Below are positions 1 through 5,715 of a stretch of 7,896 nt of DNA, one piece after another. The notes beneath the pieces are model-generated. The model saw only the letters and a program-made list of their open reading frames with translations. It did not search any database and was not told the origin of the DNA. Position 1 is the first letter of the stretch. Each line of letters starts with the position of its first letter. The position numbers and the translations under genes are program-made. Origin of the DNA: Desulfobacteraceae bacterium (lineage in GTDB: Bacteria > Desulfobacterota > Desulfobacteria > Desulfobacterales > Desulfosalsimonadaceae); assembly GCA_011389605.1 (NCBI GenBank), contig JAABTZ010000131.1:1-7896 (forward strand). Reading direction: 5' to 3'.

Positions 1-1
1 A

Positions 2-742
2 ATCCGTGCATCGGACCTTAGAAACGGTATGGAGGTGGTGCCTACCTTGCAGCGGGCCATTGTGGCGGGCAATCCTTTTGACGCCGGCATCATTGACATC
101 CACATGCCGGGAATGAGTGGATACGAAGTGGCCCGGGAGATACGCAGCTCCGGGGAAGCCGGTATTTCCGGCCTTCCTCTTATAGCAGCTTCTTATCTGG
201 TGGAAAGGGATCCGGATCTTTTTGCCAGGGCTGGATTTAACCAGTCACTGGTCAAACCGGTACGGCGTGAGCGTCTTTTTATGGTGCTTGATGAGTTGTT
301 GGGCGGAAAGAAACAAAAAAATCGTGCAGCCGTAGTCCCGGAGGGGACCGACATTGGTGTCTCAGAATCATTTACCGGATTGCGGGTCCTTGTGGCTGAG
401 GACAATGCAGTTAACCAGAAGCTTATTGAAATGATACTTCACAAGCTTGGATGTCAGGTAGGCCTGGCAGTCAACGGAAAAGAGCTTGTAGATGTCTTTG
501 TAAAGGACCCTGAAGCCTGGGATATTGTTTTCATGGATATTCAGATGCCGGAAATGGACGGATTTGAAGCACTCAGGGCGCTGCGGGAAAAGGGATTTAC
601 CGATATCCCCGTGGTGGCCGTGACAGCTCATGCCATGCGCGAGCACAGGCAGGAGTGCCTGGCTGCCGGTATGAATGAATACATCTCCAAACCCATTCGT
701 AGATCCGAGCTTATACGCATTCTTCGGCAGTTTAGCAATTGA
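2..742 (+). CDS. Hybrid sensor histidine kinase / multi-receiver protein, C-terminal part (5' truncated)
   Basis: The reading frame is open from base 2, so the ATG at 29 is internal and the true start lies upstream of the window. Two receiver (REC) domains are visible; residues below count from the ATG at 29. REC1 has its phosphoacceptor Asp23 in DIHMPGMSG (bases 95-97), Ser55 at the switch Thr/Ser position and Lys76 in the KP motif; its N-terminal acidic pair lies before the window. After a polar linker (about 93-115), REC2 is complete: acidic pair Glu124-Asp125 in VLVAEDNAVNQ, phosphoacceptor Asp170 in MDIQMPEMDG, Thr199 in VTA, Lys221 in SKP. The protein ends 16 residues after that Lys, with no HPt domain. 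This tandem REC tail is typical of cytoplasmic hybrid histidine kinases that pass phosphate through a phosphorelay. The kinase core is not in the window, so a stand-alone double-receiver protein is possible. It converges on the efflux operon and shows no link to it. Confidence 0.9.
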   Translation: MRASDLRNGMEVVPTLQRAIVAGNPFDAGIIDIHMPGMSGYEVAREIRSSGEAGISGLPLIAASYLVERDPDLFARAGFNQSLVKPVRRERLFMVLDELLGGKKQKNRAAVVPEGTDIGVSESFTGLRVLVAEDNAVNQKLIEMILHKLGCQVGLAVNGKELVDVFVKDPEAWDIVFMDIQMPEMDGFEALRALREKGFTDIPVVAVTAHAMREHRQECLAAGMNEYISKPIRRSELIRILRQFSN

Positions 743-831
743 TCTCGCCGGTCTTGATGGAATCGTAGAAAGCTGCTTATTCCGCCCACGGCTGTATTCT
801 TGCAGAAAGCAAATCCATAAGCTCCCTGGCC

Positions 832-921
832 GACGGCGGCGCGAAAAAGGAGTTTCCTCGCTCCAGGAGCCTCCTGGAGCCTCAATTTCCGCTCGGAAAC
901 CCCCTTTTCCGCACCGCCGTC
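832..921. repeat. Long imperfect inverted repeat with a nested palindrome (hairpin)
   Basis: The left arm 832-857 (begins GACGGCGGCGCG, ends GTTTCC) pairs with the right arm 895-921 (begins GGAAAC, ends CGCCGTC), leaving one bulged C. Three positions differ: 840/913, 844/909 and 851/902. All three are C-A or A-C mismatches in a plus-strand transcript but G-U wobbles in a minus-strand transcript, so a minus-strand RNA would pair along the whole arm. Inside the loop, 860-880 is a second, perfect inverted repeat: GCTCCAGGAG, a central C, then CTCCTGGAGC. No T-run follows on either strand, so it is not a standard intrinsic terminator. It could be a dispersed repeat unit, an RNA structure or a terminator-like barrier between convergent genes. 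Confidence 0.75.
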
Positions 922-978
922 AGAGCAACGAAGTGCAATGCCATCAAGTATTGATGCTCCCGTAAAAAGTCGCTTTTA

Positions 979-1104
979 GACGGCTTTGTAAAAAGTTCAA
1001 GATCAAGGCTTGCGCGATTGCCGAAGAATGCAGCGTACTTAGTCGTACGTGAAATTCTGAGGAATCGCGCATAACGCAGATATTGGACTTTTTACGAAGC
1101 CGTC
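979..1104. repeat. 126-bp interrupted palindrome, REP/MITE-like element, copy A
   Basis: The whole element is a near-symmetrical hairpin with its axis between 1041 and 1042. The ends are GACGGCTTTGTAAAAAGTTC (left) and the reverse complement of GACGGCTTCGTAAAAAGTCC (right). The paired blocks are the outer ~26 bases, GCGCGATT (1012-1019) with AATCGCGC (1063-1070), AGAAT (1025-1029) with ATTCT (1054-1058), and CGTAC (1034-1038) with GTACG (1045-1049) around a six-base loop. The right half matches the partial copy at 7830-7896 in inverted orientation at 62 of 67 positions. It encodes no protein and sits 5 bases beyond the stop of the PII-like gene. I see no clean target-site duplication directly at its ends. 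It is probably a non-autonomous or REP-type repeat; its effect on transcription is unknown. Confidence 0.85.
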
Positions 1105-1109
1105 AAGTA

Positions 1110-1403
1110 TTAATCCAGTAGTTTTTCAATAGGCAGCACAACTGCTTCCAGGTGACGGTGAGCCATTTTTTTGTCCCGGAACGCTTTGAGATCCTGAAGC
1201 ATTTGAGCCATCCCTTCATCGGGTACCTGGGCCTGGACCACCGTGGTGCTTCCCGGATAAACCTGGGTTCCGTAGTGCTTTCCGTCACGATCCCTGCCTT
1301 CGCACATGCTATAGCGAACAAAGTTTTCGATTTCGTTTTTGTCCAGGATTTTTTCGATTTCATCTGCGTATTCAAAGTGAAACGTTATATGCAATAATTT
1401 CAT
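1110..1403 (-). CDS. PII-like small protein associated with RND efflux (resembles PG0541 family)
   Basis: This 97-residue soluble protein is the last gene of the efflux operon, 35 bases after the RND stop, with a strong ribosome binding site GGGAG (1410-1414) six bases before the ATG. It has no signal peptide or membrane segment. The pattern is beta (KLLHITFHF, 2-10), an amphipathic helix (about 12-26), beta (about 26-32), a loop rich in charge, Gly and Tyr (MCEGRDRDGKHYGTQVYPGST, about 33-53), beta (TTVVQAQVP), a helix (about 64-77) and a final strand (about 85-91). That order suits a ferredoxin-like, PII/GlnB-type fold with a short T-loop. From memory it resembles the small proteins annotated as PG0541-family transporter-associated; I could not check this. 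A cytoplasmic regulator or sensor acting on the pump is the natural guess, but no ligand is established here. Its stop codon almost abuts repeat copy A. Confidence 0.8.
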   Translation of the reverse strand: MKLLHITFHFEYADEIEKILDKNEIENFVRYSMCEGRDRDGKHYGTQVYPGSTTVVQAQVPDEGMAQMLQDLKAFRDKKMAHRHLEAVVLPIEKLLD

Positions 1404-1438
1404 GGGACACTCCCGTTTTTTTGTGCGTGCCGTCCCCC

Positions 1439-4400
1439 TTAGAAGACAAAATACATTGCCGCAAGGGCTGCTGCAAATGCCGTGACCACAAGGCTGATCA
1501 TTCTGTGACGCAGTATTTTCACCTGCAGGGCGTCAAACAGTGTGTAGACCACCGGGATTACCAGCAGGGTAAGGGCGGTGGCGGCAAGCATGCCCATGGA
1601 AATGGCAACACCCATGGGAGCACGGGCCTCACCGCCTGCTCCAAATCCCATGGCAATGGGAGCCATTCCCAGAATAGTGGAAATGGCAGTCATAAGCACA
1701 GGGCGGAACCTGACCCGGGCGGCCTGGCGGGCGGCCTCCATGACGGTGTTTCCCCTTGCCACAAGCACGTTGGCATAATCCACCAGCAGAATGGCGTTTT
1801 TGGTCACCAGGCCCAGCAGCATTATAATACCGATAAAGGAGAAGATGTTTATGGTCATACCCAGGGCCCACAGGGCCCCAAAAGCACCCACCCCGGCAAG
1901 GGGAAGGGCCATGAGAATAGTCAGGGGGTGAAGAAAGGATTCAAACTGCCCGGACATGACCAGAAAAATAAAGACCACTGCAAATGCCAGGGCCATGGTC
2001 AGATAAAAGAATGATTCCCTGAAGTCCCGGGATTGTCCTGTAATAGCGCTTTTAAATTCAGGCGGAATCCGGGTGTCGATGTAATCTTCAACCTTTGAAA
2101 GGGCTCTTCCCAGGGGCACGCCCGGGGGAAGGTCGGAACTGATGGTAATGGCCCGGCCACGGTTGAAATGGTGGATTTCACTTGGGCCGACACCTTCTTG
2201 AAGATCCACCAGGCTGGCCATGTTGACCATTTCTCCGGCCTGGTTTTTTATGTAAAGATGGTTTATGACCTCAGGAACATTTTCCCGGGATGCTATTTCA
2301 GTTATAACATCATAGCGCTCCCCGTGTTTTTCAATTTCCGTTATATCCGGATCACCGAAGACAAAGCGCAGAGTGTTTGCAATTTGAGCAACAGTGATGC
2401 CCATTTCTCCTGCTTTTTGCCTGTTGACGTAAACCCTTGCTTCCGGCTTGTCAAGCTTCATGTCCGAGCGGACTCCGGCAAATTCAGACTGGGTGCGCAT
2501 CCATCCCATGACCTGCTCCTGAATTTCAGCAAGCCTGTCAATATCAGGATTGGTGAGTACCACCTGCAAAGGAGCCTCGGCCCCCACCGGGCCGCTGCTT
2601 TCAAGAACGTAGCCGCGCACACCCGTAAGCCTGTTCATTTTTTCCCGGATTTCCCCCATGACAACTTGCTGGCTCCGGTCCCGCTCTGAATAATGGGTCA
2701 TCCGGACAAAGACCATGCCTTCGTTTACTTTGCCCGGGCCTTCCCTGGCCATGCCGATTGCCATGAAATAGCCCTGGATTTCATCGATGCCGGCCAGGAT
2801 GTCTTCGATCATGGAGCCGTATTTGTCCGTACTTGCAAGGGTTGCGCCTTCCACGGTTTCATATACGATCATGAATTTGCTCTGATCCGAACTGGGGGAA
2901 AACTCGGTTTCCAGCCGGGTGAGGAAAAAAATCCCGATGGCAAGGGCGGCTGTGGCAACAACTAAGGTAATTACCCGCTTTCTGAGGGCAGCGTTTAGCA
3001 GCGGGCTGTAAATGGCCTCAAGGCCTTTGAAGAATTTTTCCGTGAAGCGAAAGATAATCGGTCGCCTTGTGTAGGCCGCCGGTGCTTTAAGGTAACGGGA
3101 GCACAGCATGGGAGTCAGGGTCAGGGCCGTGAAAGTCGATGCCAGAACGGTTGCGGCAACTGTTAGGCCGAACTCGAAAAAAAAGCGCCCGATCATTCCG
3201 GGCATGAAAGCCACGGGAATAAACACCGAAAGCAGTGCAAGGGTGTTTGCGATTGCTGCAAAGGCTATTTCCGTGGTGCCTGTTCTGGCCGCCGGCTTGG
3301 AATCGGCTCCCTGTTCCATATGCCGGTAACAGCTTTCCAGCACAACAATGGCATCATCGACCACCAGGCCGACAACCAGGATAAGACCCAGAAGCGAGAG
3401 CACATTTAAGGAAAATCCCAGGTAGTATATGACAGCCATGCCCGCAAGAAGGGAGGTGGGGATGGTAATACCGGCAATGATCGTTCCCCGGATGGTTCCG
3501 AGAAAAAACAGGATTACGATTACCACCAGAGCTGTTGCAATAAATATGGTGGTGATAAGATCCCCGATGGTTTCATTGACAAATTCGGAATTATCCGAGG
3601 CAATCTCGTATTTCAGGCCTGGCGGGAAATCCTTTTCAGCGGCCTTCATCTCATCTTTTGCCCTTTTGACCACTTCTACCAGGTTGGCATCAGATTGCAT
3701 AACCACCCCGAGGCCCACGGATTTTTCACCCCCGTAGCGGGCAATGTTGCGGTCGTTTTCCACACCGTCAACTGCCCGGCCCAGGTCTGCCAGTCGTACC
3801 GGGGCGCCGTTATGGTAGGTGATTATAATGTCGTTGAAGGGTTCTGCAGATGAAAACCGGCCTTCGGTCTTAATCAAAAATTCGCGTTCAAGGCTTTCCA
3901 CTCTGCCTGAGGGAATGTCGATATTCTGGGCCTGGACACTCTGGACAACTTCCTGGACCGTAAGATTGTGGGCTGCTAACCTGTCGGGATTGAGCCTGAT
4001 GCGTACGGCGTATTTGCGCTCGCCCCCGATAAAGATCTGTCCCACGCCTGGCAGGCGCTCAAGCCGGTTTTTGACCACTGTATCGGCATATTCGGTCATT
4101 CTCACCGGATCCCAGCGCTGGTCGCCCCGAAGGGAAATCCACATGACCGCCCGGGCGTCAGGGTCTACTTTGCGGATCACCGGCTCCTCAATGTCGGCTG
4201 CCATGTCAGGCCGGGCCCGGGTGACACGGTCGCGAACGTCCTGGGCCGCAAGGTCAACATCGCGGTAGAGCTCAAATTCCACTGTGACAACCCCCACCTG
4301 CTCCCGGCTGGTGGATCTGATCTCCTTTACCCCCTCGATGGTGTTTAATTGTTCTTCCAGGGGTTCGACAACCTCGGTTTCGATCACCTCGGGGTCGGCG

Positions 4401-4555
4401 CCCGGCAGTACGGCGCTGACGTTGACAATTGGAAAATCCACGTCAGGATATTCCCGGACCGGCATCTGGTTGTACCCAAACATACCGAAAATAAAAATTA
4501 TGAGAAAAAGAACCGTGGTCAGCACGGGCCTGCGTATGCATAGATTCCAGATCAT
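1439..4555 (-). CDS. RND efflux pump, inner-membrane permease (HAE1/AcrB type)
   Basis: This 1038-residue protein is the proton-driven pump of a tripartite efflux system, near the usual family length of about 1030-1050. The N-terminus MIWNLCIRRPV leads into TM1 (about 11-28), followed by the first periplasmic porter/docking half (about 30-330). TM2-TM6 run from about 332 to 487, TM7 is about 528-546, the second periplasmic half follows (about 548-845), and TM8-TM12 span about 850-1007. Proton-relay residues are visible: Asp400-Asp401 in VGLVVDDAIVVLE (TM4), Lys919 in GLVTKNAILLVD (TM10) and Arg951 in RFRPVLMT (TM11), matching AcrB Asp407/408, Lys940 and Arg971. The substrate cannot be read from sequence; drugs, bile-like compounds, solvents or metabolites are all possible. 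It lies 41 bases after the adaptor stop. Ribosome binding is weak (AAGAGA just before the ATG), so coupling to upstream translation is plausible. An extra hydrophobic stretch (1019-1038) follows TM12. Confidence 0.97.
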   Translation of the reverse strand: MIWNLCIRRPVLTTVLFLIIFIFGMFGYNQMPVREYPDVDFPIVNVSAVLPGADPEVIETEVVEPLEEQLNTIEGVKEIRSTSREQVGVVTVEFELYRDVDLAAQDVRDRVTRARPDMAADIEEPVIRKVDPDARAVMWISLRGDQRWDPVRMTEYADTVVKNRLERLPGVGQIFIGGERKYAVRIRLNPDRLAAHNLTVQEVVQSVQAQNIDIPSGRVESLEREFLIKTEGRFSSAEPFNDIIITYHNGAPVRLADLGRAVDGVENDRNIARYGGEKSVGLGVVMQSDANLVEVVKRAKDEMKAAEKDFPPGLKYEIASDNSEFVNETIGDLITTIFIATALVVIVILFFLGTIRGTIIAGITIPTSLLAGMAVIYYLGFSLNVLSLLGLILVVGLVVDDAIVVLESCYRHMEQGADSKPAARTGTTEIAFAAIANTLALLSVFIPVAFMPGMIGRFFFEFGLTVAATVLASTFTALTLTPMLCSRYLKAPAAYTRRPIIFRFTEKFFKGLEAIYSPLLNAALRKRVITLVVATAALAIGIFFLTRLETEFSPSSDQSKFMIVYETVEGATLASTDKYGSMIEDILAGIDEIQGYFMAIGMAREGPGKVNEGMVFVRMTHYSERDRSQQVVMGEIREKMNRLTGVRGYVLESSGPVGAEAPLQVVLTNPDIDRLAEIQEQVMGWMRTQSEFAGVRSDMKLDKPEARVYVNRQKAGEMGITVAQIANTLRFVFGDPDITEIEKHGERYDVITEIASRENVPEVINHLYIKNQAGEMVNMASLVDLQEGVGPSEIHHFNRGRAITISSDLPPGVPLGRALSKVEDYIDTRIPPEFKSAITGQSRDFRESFFYLTMALAFAVVFIFLVMSGQFESFLHPLTILMALPLAGVGAFGALWALGMTINIFSFIGIIMLLGLVTKNAILLVDYANVLVARGNTVMEAARQAARVRFRPVLMTAISTILGMAPIAMGFGAGGEARAPMGVAISMGMLAATALTLLVIPVVYTLFDALQVKILRHRMISLVVTAFAAALAAMYFVF

Positions 4556-4596
4556 GATCTCTTAGCTGCCTTTTTTTGGGTCACGTAACTTCGTTT

Positions 4597-5715
4597 TTAC
4601 TCACCACAGACCTGTGCGCCTTCATAAAGGGATATATGGCCGGCTCTGACGATGGGCTCCCCATTTTCCAGTCCGCTTGTTATCTCCACTATACCCGGTT
4701 TTCGAAGCCCGATTTCAACTTCCCGACCCCTTGCCTTGCCGTTTTTTATGGTAAAGACCATGTAGCCGGTGCGCGTGGGAATAAGGGCTTCTTCGGGAAT
4801 TATAAGAACGTTATCCCGGATTGCTGCAATCAACTCCACGGAGACAAATCCTCCGGGTCGAAGCATGTTGTCCGGATTGTCCATGCGCGCCTTTATTTTA
4901 AGGCTGCGCGTTGCAGCCGAGATCCGGGGGTCTATGAAATAGATTGTGCCCGGAAAGGTTTTTTCAGCATAGGCCGGGGTCATGATTCTTAGTTCCTGGC
5001 CGGTTTTTATCCTTGCCATGTGTCTTTCAGGGGCTGTAAAGGCGATTTTAAGACGCTGGGTCTCAACAATTGAAGTCAGTACGGTATTGGTATCCACAAC
5101 CTGTCCGGGATCCACCATGTGCTCGCCCAGTGTCCCGTCAAAAGGAGCTCTTATTCTTGTGTCATCCATGGTCTCCCGGATATTTCTGATTTCCGCCTGC
5201 AGCCTTTTGACCTGGGCGACCATGGACTGGTAACGCGTCCTGGCCTCGTCCCGGGCCTCCTCGGTGCCCAGGTTTTGCTCGTAGAGGCGCTGGCGGCGAT
5301 CAAATACCAGGTGCGCGTTTTCCCGGTTGGCTTCGGCTTCTTCCAGGGCTGCCTGGCGGGCGTCGAGTTCGGCCTGAATCCTGGCATCATCAAGAGTAAA
5401 AAGCAGTTTGCCCTTTTCCACTTGCTGTCCTTCATCAAAATGCACGGATTCAATCGTACCGTTTATTTCAGGATAGACCACAACGCTTTGAAACGCCTCG
5501 GTGCTGCCGATGCCTCTGATAATTTCTTCGAGATCCTCTGTTTTAACTTCCGCCAGATCAACACTTACACATTCTGCAGATTTTCCGTTTTCCATGCCGT
5601 TCTCACTGTCTTCCCCCGAACCGCAGCCATATGCTCCCATAAGAAGCATTGCCGCTGTTACTATTGCAAGGCATAAGTTTCGGCCATGCATATGCTTTTG
5701 CTTACCCGTTTTCAT
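4597..5715 (-). CDS. Periplasmic adaptor (membrane fusion protein) of RND efflux, probable lipoprotein
   Basis: This 372-residue AcrA/MexA-type adaptor should link the RND pump to the TolC channel. The N-terminus is basic (MKTGKQKHMHGRN), then hydrophobic, with a lipobox-like AYGC ending at Cys31; lipid attachment there is likely, although Tyr at -2 is not ideal. The first lipoyl half is about 78-110 (VVVYPEINGTIESVHFDEGQ), a coiled-coil hairpin rich in Glu, Arg and Ala follows at about 111-182, and the second lipoyl half is about 187-212 (IRAPFDGTLGEHMVDPGQVV). A beta-barrel (about 220-300, with LRPGGFVSVEL) and a membrane-proximal domain (about 302-370) complete the family order. The start at 5715 is preferred because GGAG lies seven bases upstream; Met9 (base 5691) would avoid the overlap but has a poorer site. 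The start overlaps the end of the TolC gene by 14 bases. Confidence 0.95.
   Translation of the reverse strand: MKTGKQKHMHGRNLCLAIVTAAMLLMGAYGCGSGEDSENGMENGKSAECVSVDLAEVKTEDLEEIIRGIGSTEAFQSVVVYPEINGTIESVHFDEGQQVEKGKLLFTLDDARIQAELDARQAALEEAEANRENAHLVFDRRQRLYEQNLGTEEARDEARTRYQSMVAQVKRLQAEIRNIRETMDDTRIRAPFDGTLGEHMVDPGQVVDTNTVLTSIVETQRLKIAFTAPERHMARIKTGQELRIMTPAYAEKTFPGTIYFIDPRISAATRSLKIKARMDNPDNMLRPGGFVSVELIAAIRDNVLIIPEEALIPTRTGYMVFTIKNGKARGREVEIGLRKPGIVEITSGLENGEPIVRAGHISLYEGAQVCGE

Larger units (their letters stand above)
743..1109. other. Intergenic region between convergent genes, rich in inverted repeats
   Basis: These 367 bases separate the kinase stop from the stop of the convergent PII-like gene. 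I find no gene I would support: the short open frames here have no credible ribosome binding site or family resemblance and cross the inverted repeats. The region holds the 832-921 hairpin and the 979-1104 palindromic element. Smaller structures are CATCAA/TTGATG (942-956) and AAAAG/CTTTT (about 966-978). No classic hairpin plus T-run terminator follows the kinase stop, so the large hairpins may help to end transcription from both sides; that is inference. Bases 743-831 show no clear structure, but their mixed character suggests the decayed or flanking part of a repeat. Confidence 0.7.

Noticed and set aside
628..885. Minus-strand 85-codon open frame across the kinase end and the hairpin
   Set aside because: Antisense to receiver domain 2, and its start lies inside the nested palindrome; no family resemblance.
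675..965. Plus-strand 96-codon open frame overlapping the kinase 3' end and the intergenic hairpin
   Set aside because: It overlaps the well-supported receiver domain in another frame, runs through both arms of the 832-921 inverted repeat, and has no recognisable domain or good ribosome binding site. Possibly translated repeat sequence, not a gene.
979..1104. Tempting reading as a CRISPR repeat, tRNA or insertion-sequence end
   Set aside because: There are no regularly spaced repeats and spacers, no tRNA-like cloverleaf or anticodon arm, and no transposase gene in the window. A non-coding palindromic repeat is the simplest explanation.
1421..2014. 197-codon plus-strand open frame opposite the RND gene
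   Set aside because: Compositionally extreme (Gly, His, Lys rich), fully antisense to conserved membrane helices of the pump; a codon-bias shadow.
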